NCBI GenBank assembly: GCA_963776225.1
Contig: CAVZLL010000004.1
Span: forward strand, 558,001-622,000
DNA from: Bog-756 sp963776225
Lineage (GTDB): Bacteria > Actinomycetota > Acidimicrobiia > Acidimicrobiales > RAAP-2
Direction: 5' to 3'
Length of the DNA: 64,000 nt
Shown here: piece by piece, positions 44,639 through 53,092 of the stretch
Layout of the letters: each line of letters begins with the position of its first letter
Numbering within the stretch: position 1 is the first letter of the stretch
The notes under the pieces: model-generated
Seen by the model: the letters and a program-made list of their open reading frames with translations, nothing else
Told to the model about the DNA's origin: nothing
Database searches by the model: none
Position numbers and translations under genes: made by a program

Positions 44639-45901
44639 TTGCATTCCGCCTCATCCTGCAATTCTGCCGTACCAGCGCGCGCCCGTCGTGCCGGACATTC
44701 CACCCGTACCACCGACGTCCCACCCGCCCCGACCACCAACGCGGTGCGCCGCCGTCGGCGGCGCCGTCGCTCGATCGGGGCAGCCGCCGCCTCGGCCACC
44801 GCGTTGTCCGCCCTGGTCGCGGGGGGCGGCCAGGCCTCGGCCGCCGCGCCCACCGGAGCCGGCATCGTCCTCAACAGCCCGATCGTCGGGGTGGCCGCCA
44901 CCCCCGACGGCCGCGGCTACTGGGTGAACGCCGCCGACGGCGGGGTGTTCGCGTTCGGGGACGCCCGCTACGACGGCTCGACCGGACAGCTCCACCTGAC
45001 CAGCCGGGTCGTCGGCATCACCGCCACCCGGGACGGCCGCGGCTACTGGGAGGTCGGCGCCGACGGCGGGGTGTTCGCGTTCGGGGACGCCCGCTACTAC
45101 GGCTCGACCGGAGGGTTCCCCCTCCGGGAGCCGGTGGTCGGCATGGCCGCCACGCCCGACGACCGCGGGTACTGGGAGGTGGCCGCCGACGGCGGGGTGT
45201 TCGCGTTCGGGGACGCCCGGTTCCGCGGGTCGGCAACCGGGATGAGCCTCGGCGGCCCGGTCGTCGGGATCGCTCCCACCCGGGACGGCCGCGGCTACTG
45301 GGAGGCCGATGGCGACGGGGGGGTCTACGCCTTCGGTGACGCCACCTTCGCCGGGGCCAGCCGTCCCTCCGCGCCGGTCATCGCGGTCAGCGCGTCGGCC
45401 GGCGGCTACCGCACCGTCGCCGCCGACGGGTCGGTCTACGCCTTCGGGAGGGCCGGATTCTTCGGCTCCCTCGGCGGCAACCACCTCAACCAGGCCGTGG
45501 TCGGCATGGCGGCGACCGGTGACGGCTACCTCACCGTCGGCTCCGACGGAGGCGTCTTCACCTTCGGAGGGGTCGGGTTCTACGGCTCGCTCGCAGCAGC
45601 GACCCTGCAATCGGCGGTCGCGCCACCGACCGGAGACGGGGTCACCGACGCCCAGCGGGCGGCCTGGGACCGGGTCAACATGTGCGAAGAGGGCGGGCGG
45701 TGGAACGTCGAAGGGGCCGTCTACGCAGGCGGCCTCGGATTCAGCCGGGCCAACTGGGCGCAGTTCAACACGTTCGGCTACCCCGCCGACGCCGCCCAGG
45801 CCACACCCGACCAGCAGATCCGGGTGGCGGTGGCCTTCGCCGTCCATTACTGGGGGAACCCCGACGCCGCCCCCGATCAGTCGGGCTGCAGCGGCTACTG
45901 A
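44639..45901 (+). CDS. Secreted Rpf-like transglycosylase with propeller-type repeats
   Basis: 420 residues from a TTG at 44639, preceded by AAGGAAAGG. A long basic N-terminus (eight consecutive Arg) and a hydrophobic Ala-rich signal segment precede about seven repeats of the GYWEVAADGGVFAFGDARYYGSTG type. The C-terminal 80 residues (RAAWDRVNMCEEGGRWNVEG, YAGGLGFSRANWAQF) are the transglycosylase-like/Rpf domain. The catalytic Glu in CEEGGRW cleaves peptidoglycan glycan chains, as in resuscitation factors. Same repeat module as the proteins at 2234 and 55106. Confidence 0.88.
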   Translation: MHSASSCNSAVPARARRAGHSTRTTDVPPAPTTNAVRRRRRRRRSIGAAAASATALSALVAGGGQASAAAPTGAGIVLNSPIVGVAATPDGRGYWVNAADGGVFAFGDARYDGSTGQLHLTSRVVGITATRDGRGYWEVGADGGVFAFGDARYYGSTGGFPLREPVVGMAATPDDRGYWEVAADGGVFAFGDARFRGSATGMSLGGPVVGIAPTRDGRGYWEADGDGGVYAFGDATFAGASRPSAPVIAVSASAGGYRTVAADGSVYAFGRAGFFGSLGGNHLNQAVVGMAATGDGYLTVGSDGGVFTFGGVGFYGSLAAATLQSAVAPPTGDGVTDAQRAAWDRVNMCEEGGRWNVEGAVYAGGLGFSRANWAQFNTFGYPADAAQATPDQQIRVAVAFAVHYWGNPDAAPDQSGCSGY

Positions 45902-46236
45902 GCAGGACCGCCGGACGGACCGGTCCTCGTATCCGGGGACCGGTCCGCGAGGCCGTCGATGGCCCGGGCCAGCTCGAGGTCGAGAACGGTGATCCCGCCG
46001 GCGTCGTGGGTCACCAGCGCCAGGGTGACCCGCCGGAAGCGGATGTCGATGTCCGGATGATGATCGGCCTCCTCGGCCAGGCGCCCGACCGCAGCGACGA
46101 ATTCGAGGGCAGCCGGGAAGCTCCCGCAGTCGACCGTGGTGACCAGCTTGCCACCGAGCAGCTCCCAGGCCGGCCCGTCGGGCGCGGCCAGCGCGGCCTC
46201 GACCTCGGCCGGATCGAGGGCGCCGGGTCGGGCCAC
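45895..46236 (-). CDS. Pterin-4a-carbinolamine dehydratase
   Basis: 113 residues. PCD/DCoH signature AEEADHHPDIDIRFRRVTLALVTHDAGGITVLDLELARAID: HHP and THDxGG(I/L)T are diagnostic. Its stop overlaps the end of the Rpf-like gene by seven bases (convergent), and the start directly follows the P450 stop. It recycles tetrahydropterins or acts in cofactor metabolism. Pairing with a P450 is unusual and probably only shared transcription. Confidence 0.88.
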   Translation of the reverse strand: MARPGALDPAEVEAALAAPDGPAWELLGGKLVTTVDCGSFPAALEFVAAVGRLAEEADHHPDIDIRFRRVTLALVTHDAGGITVLDLELARAIDGLADRSPDTRTGPSGGPAQ

Positions 46237-47445
46237 TCAGCCGGCTCCGACCGGTGTGGTGGGAGTGAAGGTCACCGGCATGGTCTCGTACCCGGAGACG
46301 AAGTTTGCCGGCCGTTTCGGCGGCTCGCCAGGATCGGCGAGGGCGAGGTCGGGGAGGCGGTCGAGCAGCGCCGAGAACATGACCTGGAGCTCCATCCGGG
46401 CCAGCCGGTTGCCGAGGCAGAAGTGCGAGCCGAAACCGAAGGCCACGTGCTCGTTGGGGCTCCGGGTGATGTCGAACGTCTCCGGGTCATCGAAGACCGC
46501 CTCGTCCCGGTTGGCCGACGGGTAGAGGAGCAGGAGCTTCTGCCCCTTGCGGATCGTCTCGCCGTGGAGCTCGACGTCCCGGGTGGCGGTCCGGGCCATG
46601 TTCTTGATGGGGGTCACCCATCGCAGCATCTCCTCGACCGCGTCGGGGAGCATCGCCCGGTCGGCGGCCAACGCCCGAAGCTGGTCGGGGTGGTTCAGCA
46701 GCTCGTACATGCCCCCGCTGATCACGTGGCGCGTGGTCTCGTCACCGCCGATGAGGATGAGCAGGGATTCGTAGATCACCGAGGACTCGTCGAGACGGTC
46801 CCCGTCGATCTCGGCGTGGACCAGCGTTCCGATCAGGTCATTGGTCTGGTGGTCCCGCCGGCGCTGCTCCATCACCGCGGTGATGTACCCCGCGTACTCG
46901 GTGGCCGCCAGCGCCGCCCGCTCCATGGCCCCCGGGTCGGGGGAGCCGAGCGCCTTCAACATGTCGTCGGACCACCGGAGGAGGTCGGCGCGGTCCTCTG
47001 CGGCCACGCCGAGCATGTTGCCGATCACGATCATGGGCAGCGGCGCCGCGATGTCTCTCACGAAGTCTGCGCTCCCCTGCTCGCAGACCCGATCGAGGAT
47101 GGCGTCGCAGATGATCCGGATGCCCTCCTCGCTCTCCCGGATGCGCCGGGGGGTGAAGCCCTCGCTGACCAGCCGGCGACGGCGCACGTGCTCGGGCGCG
47201 TCGGTGTCGATCATCATGGGGAGGGCATCGCTGTCCGGACGGATGCCGCCCGCGTTGGAGAAGGTGTCGGGGTCCTTGGAGATGTCCCGGATGTCGGCGT
47301 ACCGGCTGATCCCCCAGACCCCGGCCGCCTGGTCGAAGTACGCGGGTGCGTTGGCCCGCATCCAGGCGAACGCCGGGAACGGGTCGCCGCCATAGAAGGT
47401 CCCGTCGGTCAACCCGATGGTCAGATCGGCAGGGGTGGTGGGCAT
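46237..47445 (-). CDS. Cytochrome P450, CYP142-like
   Basis: 402 residues from the ATG at 47445 with GAGGGAG upstream. I-helix ILIGGDETTRH, ExxR in EEMLRW, and heme loop FGFGSHFCLGNRLARME with the Cys ligand. DTFSNAGGIRPDSDALPMMID and RRRLVSEGFTPRRI are very close to mycobacterial CYP142, the steroid C26/C27 monooxygenase of cholesterol side-chain degradation. A sterol or methyl-branched lipid omega-hydroxylase role is likely. The acyl-CoA dehydrogenase at 912 could act later in such a route, but it is far away. Confidence 0.92.
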   Translation of the reverse strand: MPTTPADLTIGLTDGTFYGGDPFPAFAWMRANAPAYFDQAAGVWGISRYADIRDISKDPDTFSNAGGIRPDSDALPMMIDTDAPEHVRRRRLVSEGFTPRRIRESEEGIRIICDAILDRVCEQGSADFVRDIAAPLPMIVIGNMLGVAAEDRADLLRWSDDMLKALGSPDPGAMERAALAATEYAGYITAVMEQRRRDHQTNDLIGTLVHAEIDGDRLDESSVIYESLLILIGGDETTRHVISGGMYELLNHPDQLRALAADRAMLPDAVEEMLRWVTPIKNMARTATRDVELHGETIRKGQKLLLLYPSANRDEAVFDDPETFDITRSPNEHVAFGFGSHFCLGNRLARMELQVMFSALLDRLPDLALADPGEPPKRPANFVSGYETMPVTFTPTTPVGAG

Positions 47446-47543
47446 GGAGCTCCCTCTTCGCGGGCCCGGTGCGCGGCTTTCGGGAGTATACGGTTCCCGT
47501 CCCGGGTGCCCCGATCCCCCGGCCGGTCCCGAGGCCGGCCTGC

Positions 47544-48827
47544 TCAGCCGGGACACCGGCTCCGGAACGCCAGGGGGACGTGGCTCACTCCGGCGTGCTT
47601 GTTGGTGCGCACCCGGACGACCGGACCGACCAGCGCGATGTCCTCCCAGCGGTCGAGCACCTCGCCGAGCACCAGGCGGATCTCGAGGCGGGCCAGGTTG
47701 GCGCCCAGACAGAAATGGGTCCGGTGCCCGAAGGTCACGTGCGGGTTGGGCGCCCGCCGGATGTCGAAGCGGAACGGATCGTCGAACACCGACTCGTCCC
47801 GGTTGGCCGACGGCCACCAGACGGTCACCTTGTCCCCCGCGGGGATGGCCATGCCCGACACCACGGCGTCGCGGGTTGCCGTCCGGCGGTTGTAGAGCGT
47901 GGCGGTCGTCCACCGCAGGATCTCCTCGACCGCGCCGGCCATGAGCGAGCGGTCGCGCCGGAGATCCTCGAGCTGGTCCGGATGGTCGAGCAGGGCGACC
48001 AGACCGAGTGCGATCGAATTGCGGGTGGTCTCGCTCCCGGCAACCACCAGCAGATTGAAGAGCATCAGCAGCTCGTGATCGGTGAGCGGACGGACCCGGC
48101 CGTCCGGCCCCTCGACCCCGGCCGCGGCGACGACCGAGAGGAGGTCGTCCCCCGGATTCCGGCGCCGTTCGGCGACGAGCCCGGAGCCGTAGTCGGCCAT
48201 GGCGGCCGCCGCGCTCGCCACCGCCTCGTTGGTCTCGCCGAGCTCACGGCCCTCGTGGTCGAGGGTCGTGCTCGACCAGGAGAGGAGGTCGTGGCGGTCC
48301 TCGGCGGGGACCCCCATCAGTGCGGCCACCGCCTGGAGCGGCAGCTCGACGGCGACGTCGACCAGGAAGTCACAGGCGTCCCCGTGGCTCGCCGCCGCCA
48401 CGATGCGCCCGGCCCGCTCGCGCAGCTCGCCCTCCATCGCGGCGAGCGCCCGCGGGGCGACCGCCGGCGTGAGCAGGTGACGGATGCGCCGGTGCAGCGG
48501 GTCGTCCATCATGTTGAGGAGGACTCCCGCCGCGAACCCGAACGGGAGGTCCTGGAGGATGGTGCCCCCTCCCGCGGCGCCCGCCGCACCCTCCGACGAG
48601 AAGGTCACCGGGTCCGCCGCGACCGCGAGCACGTCGGCGTGCCGGCTCACCACCCAGAAGCCGATCCCGTCGGGGGTGTGACGGGTCGGCTCCTGCCACC
48701 AGACCGGCGCCTCTCGCCGGAGCCGGGTGAAGACGGCGTCGGGGAACCCCTCGGCGAAGAGGTCGAGGTCGCAGAGGTCGACTTCGGTCAGTGCCGGCTC
48801 GGGACCCCCGCCGGGACGCAGTACCAC
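47544..48827 (-). CDS. Cytochrome P450
   Basis: 427 residues. I-helix LVVAGSETTRNSI, ExxR in EEILRW, heme loop FGHRTHFCLGANLARLE. The N-terminal region LCDLDLFAEGFPDAVFTRLRREAPVWW and the overall pattern suggest the same broad actinobacterial lipid/steroid clade as CYP125/CYP124/CYP142. It lies upstream of the CYP142-like gene on the same strand with 98 bp between, so the two may be co-transcribed. No ferredoxin or reductase gene is adjacent. Confidence 0.9.
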   Translation of the reverse strand: MVLRPGGGPEPALTEVDLCDLDLFAEGFPDAVFTRLRREAPVWWQEPTRHTPDGIGFWVVSRHADVLAVAADPVTFSSEGAAGAAGGGTILQDLPFGFAAGVLLNMMDDPLHRRIRHLLTPAVAPRALAAMEGELRERAGRIVAAASHGDACDFLVDVAVELPLQAVAALMGVPAEDRHDLLSWSSTTLDHEGRELGETNEAVASAAAAMADYGSGLVAERRRNPGDDLLSVVAAAGVEGPDGRVRPLTDHELLMLFNLLVVAGSETTRNSIALGLVALLDHPDQLEDLRRDRSLMAGAVEEILRWTTATLYNRRTATRDAVVSGMAIPAGDKVTVWWPSANRDESVFDDPFRFDIRRAPNPHVTFGHRTHFCLGANLARLEIRLVLGEVLDRWEDIALVGPVVRVRTNKHAGVSHVPLAFRSRCPG

Positions 48828-48843
48828 CCCGGAGCCCCGCCGC

Positions 48844-50235
48844 TCAGGGGTGGGTCATCGACTCTGGCCGCACGGCCTGGTCGAACTGGTCGGCGGTCAG
48901 GTAGCCGAGGGCGAGGGCCGACTCCCGCAGGGTCGTCCCCTCCCGGTAGGCCTTCTTGGCCACCTCGGCCGCCTTGTCGTACCCGATGAGCGGGTTGAGC
49001 GCGGTCACCAGCATGAGCGAGTTCTCGAGGTGCTGGCGGATCCGGGACTCGTTCGGGGCGAGCCCGACCACGCAGAACCGGGTGAAGGCGTCCGACGCGT
49101 CGGTAAGGAGGCGGACCGACTGGAGCACGTTGTGGATGATCACCGGCTTCGAGACGTTGAGCTCGAGGTTGCCCCGCGACCCCCCCATGGCCACCGCGGC
49201 GTCGTTGCCGAACACCTGGATGCAGACCATGATCATCGCCTCGCACTGGGTCGGGTTGACCTTGCCCGGCATGATCGATGAGCCGGGCTCGTTCTCGGGA
49301 AGCACGAGCTCGCCGAGTCCGCTGCGCGGACCCGATCCCAGCCAGCGAAGGTCGTCGGCGATCTTGATCAGCGAGGTGGCCAGGGTCCGGAGTGCACCGC
49401 TGGTCATCACCAGCGGGTCGTGAGCGGCCAGCGCGGCGAACTTGTTGGGTGCGGTCACGAAGGGCAGTCCGGTCAGCTCGGCGATGGCTGCAGCCACCCG
49501 CGTCGCGAACTCGGGGTGGGTGTTGAGCCCGGTGCCCACCGCGGTGCCACCGGCAGCCAGCTCGTAGAGGTCGTCGAGGGTCGACTCCACCCGCCGGATG
49601 TCGGCGTCGAGCTGGGCGACGTACCCGGAGAACTCCTGGCCGAGGGTGAGCGGCACCGCGTCCATCAGATGGGTCCGGCCGATCTTGGTGATCGAGGCGT
49701 ACTCGTCGGCCTTGTCCCCGAGCGCGTCGCGCAGGCGGCGCACGGCCGGCACCAACCGATGGGTGATCTCCTCGACCGCGGCGATGTGCATGGCGGTCGG
49801 AAAGGTGTCGTTGGACGACTGGGACATGTTGACGTCGTCGTTGGGGTGGATCGGCGACTTCGAGCCCATGACCCCCCCGGCCATCTCGATGGCCCGGTTG
49901 GCGATGACCTCGTTGGCGTTCATGTTGCTCTGGGTCCCGCTGCCGGTCTGCCAGACGCTCAGGGGGAAGTGGTCGTCGAGCTTCCCCGCGGACACCTCCT
50001 GTGCCGCCTTCACGATGAGCGCCGACTTCTCGGGCGAGAGCGTGCCGAGATCGGCGTTGACCAGCGCGGCGGCCTCCTTGAGGATCCCGATCGCCCGGAT
50101 CAGAGGCACCGGCATCCGGTCGTCCCCGATCGGGAAGTGGTGGAGGGAACGGGCGGTCTGGGCCCCCCAGTAGCGGTCGGCGGGCACGTCGATCGCCCCC
50201 ATGGTGTCGGTCTCGGTGCGGACCCCGCCGCTCAC
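48844..50235 (-). CDS. fumC: Class II fumarate hydratase
   Basis: 463 residues. TGSGTQSNMNANEVIANRA, NDDVNMSQSSNDTFPTAMH, GRTHLMDAVP and the signature GSSIMPGKVNPTQCE (flexible loop with the catalytic Ser) are all present. It converts fumarate to malate in the TCA cycle. The start GTG overlaps the stop of nfo (GTGA), so the two genes are coupled although unrelated in function. Confidence 0.96.
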   Translation of the reverse strand: MSGGVRTETDTMGAIDVPADRYWGAQTARSLHHFPIGDDRMPVPLIRAIGILKEAAALVNADLGTLSPEKSALIVKAAQEVSAGKLDDHFPLSVWQTGSGTQSNMNANEVIANRAIEMAGGVMGSKSPIHPNDDVNMSQSSNDTFPTAMHIAAVEEITHRLVPAVRRLRDALGDKADEYASITKIGRTHLMDAVPLTLGQEFSGYVAQLDADIRRVESTLDDLYELAAGGTAVGTGLNTHPEFATRVAAAIAELTGLPFVTAPNKFAALAAHDPLVMTSGALRTLATSLIKIADDLRWLGSGPRSGLGELVLPENEPGSSIMPGKVNPTQCEAMIMVCIQVFGNDAAVAMGGSRGNLELNVSKPVIIHNVLQSVRLLTDASDAFTRFCVVGLAPNESRIRQHLENSLMLVTALNPLIGYDKAAEVAKKAYREGTTLRESALALGYLTADQFDQAVRPESMTHP

Positions 50236-51116
50236 GCCGGGATCTTCTCCCGCAGTGCCACGCCGGCCGCCCAGACGGCCCGCGCGGTGTCCACGTCCTG
50301 GGCGCGGGGCCCCTGTCCCGCACCCGGGACCTCGAGGATGGCCGGCACCGCCTGGAGGGCGGGATGGCCGAGCAGGGCGGCGAGGCCGTCAGCACCGATG
50401 GTCCCCTGCCCGATGTTCTCGTGCCGGTCGCGGTTCGCCCCGAAGTCGACCTTCGAGTCGTTGAGGTGGATGCACCGGAGCCGGGCGAGCCCCACCGTGC
50501 CCTCGACGAGCCGGATCAGGCGGTCCGCCTCGCCGGTGGTGCCGAAGGGGACGCCCGAGGCCCACAGGTGCTGGGTGTCGAGGCAGACCCCGATCCGGCG
50601 GTCGTCCCCGGACACCTCGATGACCCGGGCCAGCTCCTCGAAGGTGCGGCCGATGGTGTCGCCGGCGCCCGCGGTGTTCTCGAGGAGGATGGGGCATCCG
50701 CCCGGCCCGATCCCCACCTGGTCCAGCGATTCGACGAGGGCCCCGGCGACCGCGGGGAGCGCGGCGGCGAACCCGAGGCCCCGGTGGCTGCCCATGTGGA
50801 GAACGAGGCCCTCCGCCCCGATGCCGTGCGCCGCGGTCAGGTTGGCCAGGAGGCACGCCCGGGACTTGGCGGCGAGCTCGGGGTCGGGCGACGCCAGGTT
50901 GATCAGGTAGCTCGCATGGCAGAAGGTGGCCCCGATCGAGGGGTGGGCGGCCTGGGCCGACCGGTAGGCGGCGAGGACCTGGTCGCTGTCGTGCGACGCC
51001 TTCCACATCCGGGGGCTCTGGGTGAAGAACTGCACGACGTCCGCACCGATCGCCGCGCCGTGCTCGAGGGCGGGCACCAGCCCCTTCCCGGCCCGCACGT
51101 GCGCTCCGATCCTCAT
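50232..51116 (-). CDS. nfo: Endonuclease IV (AP endonuclease family 2)
   Basis: 294 residues. TIM barrel with three zinc ions; ligand motifs are CHASYLINLASPD, LVLHMGSH, ILLENTAGAG, VCLDTQHLWASG, CIHLNDSK and DRHENIGQG. It cleaves abasic sites in base-excision repair. Length and motifs are normal. First gene of the nfo-fumC unit, with the two P450s and the pterin dehydratase downstream. Confidence 0.95.
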   Translation of the reverse strand: MRIGAHVRAGKGLVPALEHGAAIGADVVQFFTQSPRMWKASHDSDQVLAAYRSAQAAHPSIGATFCHASYLINLASPDPELAAKSRACLLANLTAAHGIGAEGLVLHMGSHRGLGFAAALPAVAGALVESLDQVGIGPGGCPILLENTAGAGDTIGRTFEELARVIEVSGDDRRIGVCLDTQHLWASGVPFGTTGEADRLIRLVEGTVGLARLRCIHLNDSKVDFGANRDRHENIGQGTIGADGLAALLGHPALQAVPAILEVPGAGQGPRAQDVDTARAVWAAGVALREKIPA

Positions 51117-51198
51117 GGGCGCACCGTAGCAGCGGCTCCCCGCTGTCCCGGGGTGACCGCGTCGGTACGGGTCGGTGGCGGACAGACTCTAACCGTGG

Positions 51199-51298
51199 CG
51201 ATATTACTACTCTTGGTGGTAATTTGGCTGCTGACAGGATCACTCGGACGGACTTGGGGTCGGCGGCTGGAAGCCAGCCGTCGGGTCGCACGACCCGA
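51199..51298 (+). promoter_or_regulatory. AT-rich inverted repeat and two hairpins before pilin-like gene
   Basis: ATTACTAC (51203-51210) pairs with GTGGTAAT (51216-51223) through one G-T pair; it shares GATATTACnAC with the site at 2177. Two perfect hairpins follow back to back: 51264-51280 (CGGCTGG/CCAGCCG) and 51281-51298 (TCGGGTCG/CGACCCGA). They may form an untranslated leader or an early terminator controlling the next gene. Function inferred only from structure. Confidence 0.35.
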
Positions 51299-51349
51299 TC
51301 CGGGAGGGACAACGGGACGGCCGGCGGGCGCCGGCAGGAGCGTCGGCAC

Positions 51350-51928
51350 ATGGTCCAGGGCACCGGGCGCCTCGGGAGCGCACAAGGGGACGTGTGCGAC
51401 GGCGGGTTCTCGATGATCGCCACCATGCTGAGCATGGTGGCGGTGGCGTTGCTGGTCGGTCTGCTCCTTGCGTCGACCTTCCACTCCGGCGCCACCTCGT
51501 CGGGCACCGCGGGGAACCGGCAGGTCGCCCTCGCCGACTCGCTCCAGGCCCAGCAGTCCCTCTCCACCGGGTTGCACGCGGCGGAGGACGCGGCCGCGGC
51601 AGCCGGAGGCCTCGGCTCGGTCGACGCCTCCACGCTCTCGGCGTCCGAACCCTCGGTGACCTTCGTCTCGGGGCCGTCGACCGGACCGACCACGGTCAGC
51701 GTCGCGACCGGCTCGACCGGCGAGGGGACGGGCGAGGTCACCCTCACCGACCGCTCTTCGGACGGGACGTGCTGGGTGGTCTGGAGCTCGCCCTCGTCGC
51801 CGACCTGGTACGGCGCGCAGACCGGGCAGGGCTCGTGCACCGCCCCCGCCCTCTCCGGGCCACCGACCCCGGGTCCGGTCAGCGGGTCGGCAATCGGATG
51901 GCAGCAGGGGGCCTTCCCGACCGCCTGA
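51350..51928 (+). CDS. Type IV pilin-like secreted protein
   Basis: 192 residues from the ATG at 51350 (GCAGGAG nine bases before it). A short leader ending in CDGG is followed by FSMIATMLSMVAVALLVGLLL, the G|F cleavage site and hydrophobic helix of a type IV prepilin. Position 5 of the mature protein is Ala instead of the usual Glu. The rest is Ser/Thr/Gly-rich with TGEGTGEVTLTDRSSDGTCWVVW, two Cys and SPTWYGAQTGQGSC near the end, as in actinobacterial pilins. No pilus assembly genes are in the window. Confidence 0.72.
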   Translation: MVQGTGRLGSAQGDVCDGGFSMIATMLSMVAVALLVGLLLASTFHSGATSSGTAGNRQVALADSLQAQQSLSTGLHAAEDAAAAAGGLGSVDASTLSASEPSVTFVSGPSTGPTTVSVATGSTGEGTGEVTLTDRSSDGTCWVVWSSPSSPTWYGAQTGQGSCTAPALSGPPTPGPVSGSAIGWQQGAFPTA

Positions 51929-51949
51929 GAATCGCCCGCCGGCCCGCTC

Positions 51950-53092
51950 TCAGGCGCGGGCCCACCACCCGGCCCCGTGGGTGAGGAGGCCGCGCCGGAC
52001 CAGCTCCTCACCCGCCGAGGCCAGCGCCGCGAGCGAAAGATCGGTGCGGATGAGGAGCGTCTCGAGGGTGGTCGGGGTGTCCTCGACGGCTTGGAGCACC
52101 GCTCGTTGCACATGGTCGAGACCGGCGTGCGGCTCGGCCGGGCTGCGGCCGGACGGGCCGGCGCATCCGGCCGACGGAGCCGGCATCCCCTTGGCGGCGC
52201 GGACCAGCGAGACCGCGGCCAACACGTCGGTGGCATCCCTCACCGGCACACAGCCGTCGGCCAGGAGCCCGTTCGTGCCGGCCGAAGCCGGGCTGTGCAC
52301 CGACCCGGGCACGGCGCACACCGGGATCGAACGCCGCGCAGCCGCTTCCGCGGTGTAGAGCGACCCACCGGCGCGGTGGCACTCGACGACCACGACCACG
52401 TCGGCGAGCGCGGCGATGATCCGGTTTCGTGCCGGGAAGACCCGCGGAAGCGGGGGGGTCCCGAGCGCGGCCTCCGAGAGCACGGCCCCGACTGCTGCGA
52501 CCCGGTGCCAGAGGGCCTCGCACTCGCGCGGGTACGGCCGATCGAGCCCGGTGCCGACCACGGCGACCGGCGGTGCGGCCAGCGGACCGGCCGCCAGCGC
52601 GCCGACGTGGGCGGCGGCGTCGATGCCCCGGGCCAGACCCGACACGACCACGACCCCGGCGGCGGCGAGATCCGCGCCGAGCTCGGAGGCGACCCTCCGC
52701 CCGTAGGGCGTGGCCGACCGCGTCCCGATCACCGCGACCGCCGGACGGCCCTCGAGGAGGGAGGGTGCCCCGAGCGCGAACAGGACCGCAGGCGCGCCGG
52801 GGTCGCCGACCAGCGCCGCCGGGTAGCCGGCCCGGTCGGGCAGGAGCACGCACACCGCGGCCGCGGCGTACGCGCCGGCCACCTGCGTTGGATCGGTGGC
52901 GCGGGCATCCGCCCGGAACCGGCGGTCGGGATCGGCGGGGTGGGTGCCCGCCTGCAGCGCGGACCACGCCACCGAGGGATTGAAGCCGTCGAGCACGCGG
53001 GCCAGACGGACGGGGGTCATGCCGGCCAGTCCGACCAGCGCGGCCGCACATCCCTCCCCGGGGTCGGGCGCTGTGCTGCTGATGACCCTCAC
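51950..53092 (-). CDS. dprA: DNA-processing protein DprA
   Basis: 380 residues. Rossmann-like DprA domain: VAVIGTRSATPYGRRVASELG, VVSGLARGIDAAAHVGAL, TPPLPRVFPARNRIIAALAD, AVPGSVHSPASAGTNGLL. A C-terminal winged helix (DTPTTLETLLIRTDLSLAALASAGEELVRRGLL) follows. It loads RecA on incoming single-stranded DNA. The GTG start overlaps the comM stop by four bases. Confidence 0.93.
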   Translation of the reverse strand: MRVISSTAPDPGEGCAAALVGLAGMTPVRLARVLDGFNPSVAWSALQAGTHPADPDRRFRADARATDPTQVAGAYAAAAVCVLLPDRAGYPAALVGDPGAPAVLFALGAPSLLEGRPAVAVIGTRSATPYGRRVASELGADLAAAGVVVVSGLARGIDAAAHVGALAAGPLAAPPVAVVGTGLDRPYPRECEALWHRVAAVGAVLSEAALGTPPLPRVFPARNRIIAALADVVVVVECHRAGGSLYTAEAAARRSIPVCAVPGSVHSPASAGTNGLLADGCVPVRDATDVLAAVSLVRAAKGMPAPSAGCAGPSGRSPAEPHAGLDHVQRAVLQAVEDTPTTLETLLIRTDLSLAALASAGEELVRRGLLTHGAGWWARA

